Assembly (NCBI RefSeq): GCF_000235605.1
Contig: NC_016584.1
Coordinates: 4,570,001-4,634,000 of the forward strand
DNA: 64,000 nt
Source of the DNA: Desulfosporosinus orientis DSM 765
GTDB taxonomy: Bacteria; Bacillota; Desulfitobacteriia; Desulfitobacteriales; Desulfitobacteriaceae
Direction of reading: 5' to 3'
Positions within the stretch are counted from its first letter, which is position 1. Every line of letters starts with the position of its first letter. Of the stretch, positions 45,416-54,106 are shown in pieces. Below the pieces are notes generated by a model. It was not told where the DNA came from, did no database searches, and was given only the letters and a program-made list of their open reading frames with translations. Position numbers and translations under genes: made by a program.

Positions 45416-46277
45416 CGGATATCCCCCCTTGCACTTTGGTTAACACCGAGGTTGTATCTACCAGATGGGACTTAAACCACCGCTTGCTTGCGGAAATCCC
45501 CAGGGACAGGCCCACCAGTTCTGTGAAATAAAAAGCAGGTAAACCCTGGGTCTGCCTGCCTTCCATGTTAGCCTGGCACAGGGGACAGGCCGTGACCACA
45601 GCTTCCGCGCCCGCCTTCCTGGCCTCGCGGACCAGCTTCTCCACCAGGGAAGACGCCACCGATCCCTCGGTAATCCCCACTCCGCCGCCGCAGCATTCAG
45701 TTTTATAGGACCAGCGGACCACTTCAGCACCCAATTCCCGCAGCAGAATATCCATCTTCTGAGGCTGTTCCTGGTTATCGAAGGCGGCAATTTCCGGCCG
45801 GACCAGGAAACAGCCATAATAGGGGGCCAGTTTAATGCCGTTCAGCGAAGTCCGCAGCTGTCCTTTGATCTTGTTGAGCATTTCCGGCCTGGTTAGCAAG
45901 TCTAAAGGATGGGTTACCCGGACTTTTTCCCGGTAGGGTTTGCCCAGAACCTGCTCCACTTTAGCCTGCAGCTTCCTGGCCTCTGCGGATTTTTTCTGCA
46001 GATAGCCGGTGGTGGAGCGCAAGATGCTGTAGCAAGCCGCACAGGGTACTATCAGGTCTTCTCCCACATCCTCGGCGATCATCAGGTTGCGCAGGGGCAG
46101 GGCCCGGCTGAGGGCATGCCCGGCGCCGTGGGCTGAACTCGCGCCGCAGCAGTTCCAGTCCGGAATTTCCGCATAGTCCACGCCAAGGGCCCTAAGCACT
46201 GCACGACAGGAAAGGTCGTATTCCCTGGCGCTGGTATGCAGGGAACATCCGGGATAGTAACCAAGTCGCTCACCCAT
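45405..46277 (-). CDS. hdrB: Heterodisulfide reductase subunit B-like
   Basis: A 290-residue protein with two CCG domains: YYPGCSLHTSAREYD then CCGASSAHGAG in the first half, and YYGCFLVRP then CCGGGVG and CPLCQAN in the second. These hold the noncubane iron-sulfur clusters in HdrB. It overlaps hdrC by eight bases and hdrA by eleven. In this context the substrate is unlikely to be a CoM-CoB heterodisulfide; the unit probably serves the MetVF complex. Confidence 0.94.
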   Translation of the reverse strand: MGERLGYYPGCSLHTSAREYDLSCRAVLRALGVDYAEIPDWNCCGASSAHGAGHALSRALPLRNLMIAEDVGEDLIVPCAACYSILRSTTGYLQKKSAEARKLQAKVEQVLGKPYREKVRVTHPLDLLTRPEMLNKIKGQLRTSLNGIKLAPYYGCFLVRPEIAAFDNQEQPQKMDILLRELGAEVVRWSYKTECCGGGVGITEGSVASSLVEKLVREARKAGAEAVVTACPLCQANMEGRQTQGLPAFYFTELVGLSLGISASKRWFKSHLVDTTSVLTKVQGGISGGR

Positions 46278-46821
46278 TGTCCTTACCCCCTTCCTGTTTG
46301 CGGAGTGCTGCTTCTATCTGGAAAATCTCGCGGATTTGCCGGCTGTTGCTGCAGCGGTTGGGGAGAAGCGCCAACTTCCCTTTAAGGAACATCCTGGCTC
46401 CCAATCCTTTATCGTCGGTCCATCTCTTGGAGCGCCATTTGTAACCGGCCACCATGCCCAGCTCAAATACTCTGCCATGGTGCCTGACCGAAGCCAGGAA
46501 GCAGTCGTGGAAAAAGGGTAAGCTTTCAGCTGTCAAATCCCCGGCCCTTAAGGCCCGGGCCTTGATTACGTCAAGGATTGCCGATATGTTGATGCCATTA
46601 GGGCAGCGTGCCTGGCAAGTCATGCACCCCGTACAGTACCAGATTCCCGGCGAAGCGAGCAGCTCCTCCTGCTTCCCCAGCTGGGCCAGCCTCACCATCT
46701 GGTGGGGTCTGATGTCTGTGTAGGAGCTTACCGGACAGCCGCCGCTGCACTTCTTGCATTGATAACAGCTTCTGATGGACTGACCGCTCTCCGCTTCCAG
46801 CAGCTCAAGGAAATCGTTCAT
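46270..46821 (-). CDS. hdrC: Heterodisulfide reductase subunit C-like
   Basis: About 183 residues with two 4Fe-4S motifs, CYQCKKCSGGCP near residue 19 and CTGCMTCQARCP near residue 63, the HdrC arrangement. The ATG at 46821 has GGGGGT seven bases upstream; an in-frame TTG at 46839 is less likely. It is the first gene of the hdrCBA-mvhD-metVF operon. A GC-rich coding bias starts here and ends after metF. Confidence 0.94.
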   Translation of the reverse strand: MNDFLELLEAESGQSIRSCYQCKKCSGGCPVSSYTDIRPHQMVRLAQLGKQEELLASPGIWYCTGCMTCQARCPNGINISAILDVIKARALRAGDLTAESLPFFHDCFLASVRHHGRVFELGMVAGYKWRSKRWTDDKGLGARMFLKGKLALLPNRCSNSRQIREIFQIEAALRKQEGGKDNG

Positions 46822-46965
46822 TCCTATACCCCCAAACAATTATAGATTCTTAACAAGGCAGGTTCGTGCCAACACTAACAGGGCTCAAACCTGCCATTCC
46901 AGGCATATGAAAAAGATGGTTTGTCTTCTGTTCCAGTGGCCGTTCATTAGCATTCAGCCCCATAT

Positions 46966-47150
46966 TTAGGTTTTTACTAATGCCAGGAGTTTGACAGAAT
47001 CCAAATCATCAACCGGTTTGCTGGCAGGATGGTCGCCAAGCAAATTATGATCCCCAGTATCTGCGAGGACATTTCAGATACCCAAGCTTCCGGCTGCCAG
47101 AGGTGCCGCCCGCAATTCCATTGAGGTGCCTCCGCATGGACCACTTACTA
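46966..47150 (-). pseudogene. Relic of metV and metF joined by deletions
   Basis: Reading on the minus strand: an IVSGPCGG segment like the end of MetV, a stop codon, then NVLADTGDHNLLGDHP and a VDDLDSVKLLALVK segment, which match NVLCLSGDHQ and YDLDSIQLIKTVK in the intact MetF at 38889. The sequence is AT-richer than the intact genes. It sits between a truncated FolD-like gene and hdrC; no other gene was recognised in 46822-47147. Confidence 0.7.
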
Positions 47151-47630
47151 TGCTTGATGGACAGCATTATCAAAGGCTTTTTCGAACATCATGAGAATAC
47201 TTAAAATATACTTTTCATGCGGATCAAGGCTAAACTTTTCTATTTTATGGTACTCTTCATCGTTCAATCGAATATTCTTTTGTGGACTTATAGAGTCATA
47301 CAATAGATTTAACTTGGACTTAAGAGAGGATGGCACCTCGATGATCAGCCCATGAATATCTTTTTCCCGATTTAGCGACTCAATTAAGGCAACGACCCTT
47401 TCCAACCCGATATTTTGAGGAAGCAAATACTCGGAGTAACGAATGGGCAATGAGTCACAGGTTTTCTGCAGGAGATCTCTGGAAATAGCAGTATCAGGTC
47501 CGTCAATCAACACTGCAGCTATACAGACCGCCACGTTTAATCGTTCAAATAAAAATTCTAAATCATCAGTAAGAGACTCGAAGCTTCTTTCAATATACCG
47601 AGATCCTAATCCATTCATATCAATATCCAA
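47148..47630 (-). CDS. Truncated FolD-like protein (N-terminal catalytic domain only)
   Basis: A 160-residue protein whose residues 30-120 resemble the N-terminal domain of methylene-H4F dehydrogenase/cyclohydrolase: a strand AVCIAAVLIDGPD, a lysine in LLQKTCDSLPIRY like the catalytic-lysine helix, an LPQNIGLERVVALIESLN segment, HGLIIEVP and a SPQKNI end. The NAD(P)-binding C-terminal domain is missing. The TTG start follows GGGGAG by five bases. It directly precedes a metV/metF relic, an order (folD-metV-metF) seen in acetogens. It may be a decaying gene or a repurposed domain. Assignment is by eye. Confidence 0.55.
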   Translation of the reverse strand: MDIDMNGLGSRYIERSFESLTDDLEFLFERLNVAVCIAAVLIDGPDTAISRDLLQKTCDSLPIRYSEYLLPQNIGLERVVALIESLNREKDIHGLIIEVPSSLKSKLNLLYDSISPQKNIRLNDEEYHKIEKFSLDPHEKYILSILMMFEKAFDNAVHQA

Positions 47631-47797
47631 AGCAGCTCCCCCCCCTTATATATTTTAAACTAATACATTATATTTTGAATATTCTGAAAAATGCTTTTCC
47701 TATGGTATCATTATTTTCACAACATCATCTCGACACCATTTTACTTGATGGGGCTCCATTCGATCAACAGAGTGACTATGGATGGGTCTATGAACGG

Positions 47798-47834
47798 AAG
47801 CATCCTCTTCCGGTGAGAAGAGGATGCTTTTTTC
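47798..47834 (+). terminator. Terminator hairpin
   Basis: AAGCATCCTCTTC and GAAGAGGATGCTT pair across six bases, followed by TTTTTT on the plus strand. No intact plus-strand gene precedes it, so it may have served a lost gene. Confidence 0.8.
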
Positions 47835-47937
47835 ATTAAGCAGCATTCATTTGGTTATTCTCAATATTACGATTTTTTCCCAATCACTGGGTCAATCAAC
47901 TCCAAAAGATAATCCGAAAAATCATTTGTTATGCTTT

Positions 47938-48072
47938 TCACCAAGTAACTCCAGCCATATATTCATTATGGCAATCCAAGCAATCTACTTCTCCCCATCC
48001 CCGGCATATGGAACGATACTCTTCTTGCCCTCCCCTATATATTTGCCTGTAGTAACCAAGGTTTTCTTCCAA
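47938..48072 (-). CDS. Possible small ORF with a C-x2-C-H segment
   Basis: TTG at 48072 opens a 44-codon frame with VDCLDCHNEYM near its end. The ribosome site is weak and no family is recognised. It could be a gene fragment. The rest of 47631-48075 holds only the terminator at 47798. Confidence 0.2.
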   Translation of the reverse strand: MEENLGYYRQIYRGGQEEYRSICRGWGEVDCLDCHNEYMAGVTW

Positions 48073-48075
48073 GAC

Positions 48076-48732
48076 TTAGCTCTTAATTATAAGTCCTAAT
48101 AGTTTTGAAAATGATATTACTTGTTCAGGGGAAACAATGCATCCATCCAGGTCATCGATAGCAACCCCTAAGCCATCTATTTTACAACTGCTTAAATCAA
48201 TTCCCTTTAGGCATGCTCCTGACATTCCAGTTTGCTGAAGATTAGAATTGTGAAACGCGACTTTTGAAAATTTAGCTTTGTAGAAGTCAGCGCTGCAAAG
48301 TGAACAATTATTAAAATTAACCTGTTTGCAATCCAAAAAACGGAACAAAGCATAACTTCCATCACATTCATCAAAAAGTACATTCCGTAGTGCAGAATCA
48401 CTCATATTCATTCCAACCATTTTGCAGTTGATCATCTCTGCTTTATGTATGACAGATTCGCTAAAATTCACATTTGATAAATCGCAGTTTTCAAACCTAA
48501 CATCGACTAAATCAAGGCATTTAAAGGACACATTGTCAAACTTTACGTTCTTAAAAAGTACTTTATTAAAAGACACATGGTCAGCATTTTGATCCTTGCA
48601 CAGACCATTGCTAATAATCCCCCTAGTAAATGAATCTTCTGATAGAATACACTTATCGAAAATTGAAAGCATATCTAACTCCTTCGGGAGATTAGGGGAT
48701 ATTATTTCCAAGCTTGATTTCCTATCTTCCAT
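48076..48732 (-). CDS. Pentapeptide repeat protein
   Basis: About 218 residues. Residues 50-190 are built of A(D/N)LXX-like repeats with phenylalanine or leucine at the centre (VSFNKVLFKNVKFDNVSF, LVDVRFENCDLSNVNF and so on), predicted to form a right-handed quadrilateral beta-helix. The ATG at 48732 has GGGGGG six bases upstream; an upstream ATG at 48780 lacks a site. Some members protect DNA gyrase; nothing here shows that. Stand-alone gene, function unknown. Confidence 0.88.
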   Translation of the reverse strand: MEDRKSSLEIISPNLPKELDMLSIFDKCILSEDSFTRGIISNGLCKDQNADHVSFNKVLFKNVKFDNVSFKCLDLVDVRFENCDLSNVNFSESVIHKAEMINCKMVGMNMSDSALRNVLFDECDGSYALFRFLDCKQVNFNNCSLCSADFYKAKFSKVAFHNSNLQQTGMSGACLKGIDLSSCKIDGLGVAIDDLDGCIVSPEQVISFSKLLGLIIKS

Positions 48733-49081
48733 ACTACACCCCCCACTATAACTATTTAGGGAATCGCCATTGATTACCATTGTACCATATACATTGAATG
48801 GTTTGGCCTAGGTTATCCACAACTATGGCCTCCGGCGGCTATCATGGTCTATCAAGGGGCGACTCAACGTAAGTGCTATTTGATTTTTATCCAGCTAATA
48901 ATGGCAGTAAAGACAGGGATTAGATTCAGAAGGGAGTTTCCAGTTGACTTTTGGGCAGGAATTGAAGACAAAAAAATAGAAATAGGCTAGTGTTCCTATT
49001 TATTATTAGTAAAGCACAATATATTGTCCGAGTTCCATCATAAAAAAAGCAAATTCCTGAAAAAAATCGCCGAGGTGCCCT
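48733..49081. other. Intergenic stretch between divergent genes
   Basis: Divergent spacer between the pentapeptide protein and the sigma-54 activator. No clear -35/-10 pair, hairpin or gene relic was recognised. A GAGGTG ribosome site lies at its right end before the activator ATG. Confidence 0.4.
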
Positions 49082-50725
49082 ATGACTCAAAATAACTTCA
49101 ATTTGGATTTCGAAAGCTTTCAGCTATTGCTTCTAGAGATGGCGCAGCAGCGTTCGGTCGATGAATTGCTACAATTGGTTACATCATCTCTGGCATCGAA
49201 CTGTAACGTGGCCCTGGCTAGGGTCTGGATGATCACCCCAGGGGATATTTGCAACACCTGCAATGAATACGCGGCCTGCCAGGACAAAAGCCGCTGTCTC
49301 CACCTGATGGCTAGCTGCGGGCTCTCCATAGACAACATAACCAACTGGAACACAATCGAACACGGTGCCTTTAGACGCTTCCCTATGGGAGTACGCAAGG
49401 TAGGCCGGATTGCATCGTCGGGCCAGCCCGGCAACATCTCAGCCATTAGCGGCAACTCTGACTGGATTGCCGATAAGGCCTGGGTGAAAAAGGAGCATAT
49501 CGCCAGCTTCGTAGGCCAGCCGTTAATCTATAAAGGTGAAGTCCTTGGTGTTCTGGCAATGTTTACGCGCATCGCTCTAAATCAGGGAGCACTAGGGCTT
49601 ATGCGTATGATCGCTGATCATTTGGCTTATGCCGTTTCCAATGCGCGAGCCTTTGCCGAGATCAAACGTCTCAAAAGGCAAATCGAGAATGAAAACGCTT
49701 ATCTGCGCGAAGAAGTCAATATCGCCCAATCCTTCAATGGTATCATTGGTAAAAGCAACGCCCTCCATGAAATTCTACGGCAAATCGTTCTTGTTGCACC
49801 CGTCGACACCAGTGTGCTTATCACCGGAGAATCGGGCACGGGCAAGGAGCTCATCGCCAGAGAGATCCACTCTAGAAGCAAGCGGGTCGGGCATCCTATG
49901 ATCAAAATTAATTGTGCCGCTATCCCCAAAAATCTATTCGAGAGCGAATTCTTCGGGCATGCTCGGGGTGCTTTCACTGGAGCGCACAAGGATCGGGAGG
50001 GATTTTTTCAGATCGCCGACCGAGGAACGCTATTCTTAGACGAGGTCAGCGAGATCCCCCTCGAACTGCAGGGTAAGCTTCTGCGCGTCCTGCAAGAAGG
50101 TGAATACCAGCGCGTAGGCGAGGAAAAAGTCCGAAAAGTTGACGTACGCATCATTTCCGCAACAAACCGCGATCTCGGGCGAGAGGTCACAGCAGGACGC
50201 TTCCGTGAAGATCTTTACTACCGAGTTAGTGTATTCCCCTTTCTTCTGCCTCCACTTCGTGACCGTAAGGACGACATACCGCTTTTGGTCAACCACTTTT
50301 TGGTCCTTACCTCTCGAAGACTCAACCGCCCAAAGCCTCGCCTCACCCAATCTGATATTGAGCTCCTGACAAAATACGACTGGCCCGGCAATATCCGTGA
50401 ACTACAAAATGTCATTGAGCGGGCGGTCATTACTTCTCATTTGGGGAAGCTGGACTCCGGTATTTCCTCCATAGCTCACTTGGGAGTCAGCGCTACTGCC
50501 CCCAGTGTCCACACCAAGGATCATATCGACAAGCGCGGCATCCTAACTGACGCCGAAATACGTCAATTGGAGAGAGAAAATATGATCAAGGCGCTCAGGG
50601 TCTGTAACGGCAAGATCTACGGACCCAGAAGTGCAAGCGAGAAACTTAGGATAAAGCCGACCACTCTAATTTCGCGCTTGAAAAAGATGGGAATCACTCT
50701 TGACGATTGGCACGGCCGCAATTAG
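49082..50725 (+). CDS. Sigma-54-dependent activator with cysteine-rich GAF domain, probable regulator of cooS
   Basis: A 547-residue activator. The N-terminal GAF domain (about residues 10-190) contains an insertion with [16 protein letters not shown] and further cysteines near residues 56-80, which could bind a metal or iron-sulfur cluster. The AAA+ domain has GESGTGKEL near 250 and an intact GAFTGA near 297; the Fis-type HTH ends the protein. The ATG follows GAGGTG by four bases. The gene lies just upstream of two sigma-54 promoters that face cooS, so CO, redox state or nickel sensing is plausible. The ligand is unknown. Confidence 0.94.
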   Translation: MTQNNFNLDFESFQLLLLEMAQQRSVDELLQLVTSSLASNCNVALARVWMITPGDICNTCNEYAACQDKSRCLHLMASCGLSIDNITNWNTIEHGAFRRFPMGVRKVGRIASSGQPGNISAISGNSDWIADKAWVKKEHIASFVGQPLIYKGEVLGVLAMFTRIALNQGALGLMRMIADHLAYAVSNARAFAEIKRLKRQIENENAYLREEVNIAQSFNGIIGKSNALHEILRQIVLVAPVDTSVLITGESGTGKELIAREIHSRSKRVGHPMIKINCAAIPKNLFESEFFGHARGAFTGAHKDREGFFQIADRGTLFLDEVSEIPLELQGKLLRVLQEGEYQRVGEEKVRKVDVRIISATNRDLGREVTAGRFREDLYYRVSVFPFLLPPLRDRKDDIPLLVNHFLVLTSRRLNRPKPRLTQSDIELLTKYDWPGNIRELQNVIERAVITSHLGKLDSGISSIAHLGVSATAPSVHTKDHIDKRGILTDAEIRQLERENMIKALRVCNGKIYGPRSASEKLRIKPTTLISRLKKMGITLDDWHGRN

Positions 50726-50816
50726 TCTAGTACCCCCAAGCAAATCGGGTCTTGACATCCCCTGGCACCATCTGATCTAAGTGAAAAGATTTAGCCACTT
50801 CCGGGTTTACAACTAA

Positions 50817-50880
50817 AACACAATGGCAGCAATGAAATTCCGTCAATATAAACGGAATATCGTTGCTGCCATTGTGTTCT
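50817..50880 (+). terminator. Long hairpin terminator between the activator and cooS
   Basis: AACACAATGGCAGCAA and its complement form a 16-bp stem; an inner ATTCCG/CGGAAT stem adds to it. A T/C-rich tract follows. It isolates cooS from read-through. Confidence 0.75.
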
Positions 50881-50949
50881 TCCTTTCAAGAAACTTCGTA
50901 TTCACCTCTTATTGTTGATTATTTTGATTATTCCCACAAAAAAAGACTC

Positions 50950-50964
50950 TGGCATAGCAATTGC
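50950..50964 (+). promoter_or_regulatory. Sigma-54 promoter P1 of cooS
   Basis: TGGCAT, AGCAA, TTGC with consensus spacing, followed by ATT. It lies 130 bases upstream of the cooS ATG. Confidence 0.85.
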
Positions 50965-50990
50965 ATTATTGTAACCACAAAGGGGGGATC

Positions 50991-51020
50991 ATGATGCCGC
51001 TGATAAAAGTACTGGCATAG
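50991..51020 (+). other. Possible nine-residue leader ORF between the two cooS promoters
   Basis: A strong GGGGGG site precedes ATG ATG, and the frame reads MMPLIKVLA before a TAG that overlaps the second promoter. It would be translated only from P1 transcripts. Confidence 0.35.
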
Positions 51021-51027
51021 CAATTGC
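51013..51027 (+). promoter_or_regulatory. Sigma-54 promoter P2 of cooS
   Basis: The same 15 bases as P1 (TGGCATAGCAATTGC) repeated 63 bases downstream. The identity extends a few bases on the left (AAAAG), so it looks like a short direct duplication. Confidence 0.85.
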
Positions 51028-51079
51028 GACAGGGCACCTGTTTTAAATTGCAACCTTTAATTAAGAGAGGAGTAATCAT

Positions 51080-53098
51080 ATGGGAGACAAGAAACATTCA
51101 CAAACGCATGATGCTGACCATCACGATCACGATGACCACCACCATCATCACCACGATAACGATTTCACTGATTACATGGCCGCAGTTACGGAATATCGCA
51201 GGTCCTTTGCCAGCAAAGCTGACGTTATGTCCCAGGCTCCTGATCCCGCAGTGAGGGAAATGGTTGCCTATATGGATAGTATGGGCATCGAAAACTGTTT
51301 TGACCGTTTCGACAAACAAAAACCTCACTGCGCTTTTGGATTAGCCGGTATCTGTTGCAAAAACTGCTCGCTCGGTCCTTGCAAGATAACTGAGAAGTCT
51401 CCACGGGGTACCTGCGGAGCGACTGCAGATCTCATCGTAGCGCGCAACATGGCCCGCGCGGCTGCTGGAGGTGTGGCAGCGCATGGAGCGCGCGCCCGTG
51501 AAGTCATGCTAACCCTGAAAAAGGCTGCCTCTGGAGAGATCGATCTCCCCATCGTGGGCAAAAACAAGGTGCTTGGCGTAGCCAACATGTACGGGCTTGA
51601 GACCGAAGGCAAAACCATCGAATCTTTGGCTGGTGAAATTGCGGATATTTTACTCGAAGATATGAGCCGTACGGTGCCTGGCAAGCACCGAACTCTTACT
51701 GCAGTAGCCCCGCCCGAAAGACAGCAGGTATGGAACGATCTCGGAATAACTCCGATCAGCTCGTATCACGAGATTTTTGAGACCTTGCACGCGACCACAG
51801 TCGCAACCCAAGGCGACTGGCGTAAAGCGATGGATCAGTTCCTGCGCTTAGGTATCACATTTTCAATGAACAGCGTGGTGGGCGGCTCCATTGCCAGCGA
51901 CTGTCTCTTCGGCATTCCCACGCGAAGCACCATCAAGGCGAATCTTGGAGCGCTGAAAAAAGACTTTGTTAATATAGCCATTCACGGTCATGCTCCTTTG
52001 CTGGCCACGGAAGTCATCAAAACGGCCCGAACTGAAAAATTCGTCACCATGGCTAAGGAGGCCGGAGCCCAGGGTATCCAATTTTACGGAATCTGTTGTT
52101 CCGGTCTGTCAACCATGTACCGCCTTGGCGGAGTCATTCCGCTCTCCAACGCTAACGGCGCTGAGCTGGTAGTGGCCACAGGCGCGCTGGATCTTTGGCT
52201 GGCTGACATCCAAGAAGTTTTTCCGGGTATCATGGATGTCGCGAACTGCTTTAAGACTGTGGTTGTCACCACGAACGAATCCAACCGCCTGCCTGGGGCG
52301 GAACATATCGGTTACAAGCGAGATCTCTCCGACCTGAATCGACTTCCGGAATTAGCCGACAGAATTGTAACCCGCGCGATCGAAAGCTTCAAAAACCGCC
52401 TGGACGTAAAGAGACATATCCCTCCCTACGAAGTGGAAGCGGAAGTGGGATTCGGTCTTGAGTACCTCAGCGAATACTATGGCGGAAGCGTCAAGCCCAT
52501 TGCCGACGCTCTTAAGGAGGGCAAGATTCTCGGCATCATTAACTTGGCTGGATGCACAAATACCCGCATCGTGTTTGAAAAGGCCATCGTGGATGTAGCA
52601 GACATCTTGCTGAAGAATAACATTCTTATCTTTGCCAACGGTTGTGCCTCCTTTCCAATGGCCAAGCTCGGTTACTGCTCGGTCAAGGGACAGGATAAAT
52701 GCGGAAATAGTTTGAAGGAATTTCTCGGTTCGGATATGCCCCCGGTCATGCATTTTGGCGAATGCATCGATAACGCCCATGCCGTCGGCACCTTCGCTAC
52801 CATAGCTGGCCTGCTCGGCCATCCGATCAAAGATTTACCCTTTGCTGAAGTGACGCCCGAATGGTCCAACGAGAAGGGCGTAGGCGCGGCCCTTGCTTTC
52901 CGTATGCTGGGCTTTGATTCCTACCATTGTGTTCATGCTCCGGTACAAGGTTCTAAAAAGGTGATGGATTTCCTTTACGGAGGCACAAGAGAACTGCTCG
53001 GTTCCTGCATGAACGTTGACCCGGACCCAGAAAAACTTGCCCAGATGATCATCTCAGACTTTAAAACTGCAAGAAAGAAGCTTGCATGGGACGTTTAG
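51080..53098 (+). CDS. cooS: Anaerobic carbon monoxide dehydrogenase, catalytic subunit
   Basis: Ni-Fe-S enzyme interconverting CO and CO2. The 672 residues include the D/B-cluster cysteines (HCAFGLAGICCKNCSLGPCKI near residue 78-98 and the CGAT that follows), the C-cluster region (IHGHAPLLA, then FYGICCSG near residue 335) and the later NGCASFPMAKLGYC segment. The N-terminus carries an unusual run of His and Asp residues (about 9-30), a possible nickel-binding tail. GAGGAG is eight bases before the ATG. Two sigma-54 promoters lie upstream. No cooC, cooF or ACS gene is adjacent. Confidence 0.97.
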   Translation: MGDKKHSQTHDADHHDHDDHHHHHHDNDFTDYMAAVTEYRRSFASKADVMSQAPDPAVREMVAYMDSMGIENCFDRFDKQKPHCAFGLAGICCKNCSLGPCKITEKSPRGTCGATADLIVARNMARAAAGGVAAHGARAREVMLTLKKAASGEIDLPIVGKNKVLGVANMYGLETEGKTIESLAGEIADILLEDMSRTVPGKHRTLTAVAPPERQQVWNDLGITPISSYHEIFETLHATTVATQGDWRKAMDQFLRLGITFSMNSVVGGSIASDCLFGIPTRSTIKANLGALKKDFVNIAIHGHAPLLATEVIKTARTEKFVTMAKEAGAQGIQFYGICCSGLSTMYRLGGVIPLSNANGAELVVATGALDLWLADIQEVFPGIMDVANCFKTVVVTTNESNRLPGAEHIGYKRDLSDLNRLPELADRIVTRAIESFKNRLDVKRHIPPYEVEAEVGFGLEYLSEYYGGSVKPIADALKEGKILGIINLAGCTNTRIVFEKAIVDVADILLKNNILIFANGCASFPMAKLGYCSVKGQDKCGNSLKEFLGSDMPPVMHFGECIDNAHAVGTFATIAGLLGHPIKDLPFAEVTPEWSNEKGVGAALAFRMLGFDSYHCVHAPVQGSKKVMDFLYGGTRELLGSCMNVDPDPEKLAQMIISDFKTARKKLAWDV

Positions 53099-53111
53099 CA
53101 GAGTCATTAAC

Positions 53112-53158
53112 CAAGTTCGTGGTGGGCACAGTGCTTTATCGTGCCCACCACAAACTTG
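53112..53158. other. Hairpin between cooS and the HPP gene
   Basis: GTGGTGGGCAC and its complement, flanked by CAAGTT/AACTTG, form a long stem with an 11-base loop but no T-run. It may be a processing or stability element, or a weak terminator. Confidence 0.55.
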
Positions 53159-53198
53159 CAGTCGAGCCAAAACTTTGCATGGAGGGGAGAGTGCATAA

Positions 53199-53975
53199 GT
53201 GCATAAGAAATTGAATTCGGTGCAGATAAGAGTTACGTCCATTTGCCGAAGAGAATTTGCGAGGGACGTTTACCGCCCGGGAGTCATTTCGTTGTCGCGC
53301 ATCGTCTGGGGCTCGCTTGGCGGCAGCATAGCGCTTGCCATCATCGGTATTCTGTCCAAAGTCGTGGGGATAGCAGTGCTCTTTCCACCTCTGGCAGCAA
53401 CCTGTTTTATCAATTCCAATTGCGTGTACTTGCGCGTGGCTCGGCCCAAACCGGTCATTGTCGGACATTTTGTTTCATCGATCGGCGGGCTGGCGGGGGT
53501 TTGGACAGGAGACTTGTTGGCAGGGGGAACTGACTTTGTTATTCCGCTTAAACTCAGTCTAGCGCTGCTTTACGCTGCATTGCTGATGCAGGTTTTTGAC
53601 GCGGATCATCCTCCAGCAGCAGCCACCGCTGTCATTCCAGCTATTTTACCGTTGCCCATGCCCGCGCAGTTGTTTCCCGTATACATGGCTTGGGGAGCAA
53701 CCATCGCCGTACTTTTCGCCCTCGTCTGGAACCGGGTTTGGTTCGAATTTCCGGCTAAAGATGACGACTATTGCGTTAAATATGCAGGGCTGTACATGGA
53801 AAAACCGCAGGTATGGGGCTTGGCTTTATGCATGGTTAGCACGCTCTTGATGAGTTGCAAGCAAGTTGCGCCGACACTCTATTCGATTGGGCTTTGGGGC
53901 ATGACACTAGGCGTCTTGCTTCTAGGGATGCACCATTTTGTAGTTGCCTTGGTAACTCCGAAAACTGAAAATTGA
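53199..53975 (+). CDS. HPP-family integral membrane protein
   Basis: About 258 residues with five or six hydrophobic segments. The family signature is present: PPLAATCFI with P-x-x-V-I-V-G-H following, and DADHPPAAATAVIP near residue 135 that names the family. The start GTG follows GGAGGGGAG by nine bases. Some HPP proteins are nitrite transporters; here it follows cooS after a hairpin. The link to CO metabolism is positional only. Confidence 0.88.
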   Translation: MHKKLNSVQIRVTSICRREFARDVYRPGVISLSRIVWGSLGGSIALAIIGILSKVVGIAVLFPPLAATCFINSNCVYLRVARPKPVIVGHFVSSIGGLAGVWTGDLLAGGTDFVIPLKLSLALLYAALLMQVFDADHPPAAATAVIPAILPLPMPAQLFPVYMAWGATIAVLFALVWNRVWFEFPAKDDDYCVKYAGLYMEKPQVWGLALCMVSTLLMSCKQVAPTLYSIGLWGMTLGVLLLGMHHFVVALVTPKTEN

Positions 53976-54106
53976 CCCTTCGGCATTTTCCGGGCCTTCA
54001 TCCCAGTTAATCTTTAACCATTTCAGGCTATCCAGAATTCCCAACCAGAAGGACACCTGTTTCTGCATTCCTTTAGACAGTTTGACAACTGAGCCCCAAC
54101 TGCCTA
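53976..54106 (-). pseudogene. Mosaic relic: ABC ATPase piece joined to a glutamyl-tRNA synthetase piece
   Basis: One minus-strand frame reads VVKLSKGMQKQVSF, which resembles the ABC transporter signature region of ABC-2 ATPases, and then ILDSLKWLKINWDEGP, which resembles the N-terminal region of glutamyl-tRNA synthetase. Both pieces are short. They lie directly after the stop codons of the toxin-like relic. Confidence 0.5.

Noticed and set aside
38961-46723. Long open frames antisense to the hdr-met operon (for example 43145-44395 on the plus strand)
   Set aside because: They are shadows caused by high GC third positions in the real genes. They lack ribosome sites and any recognisable domain.
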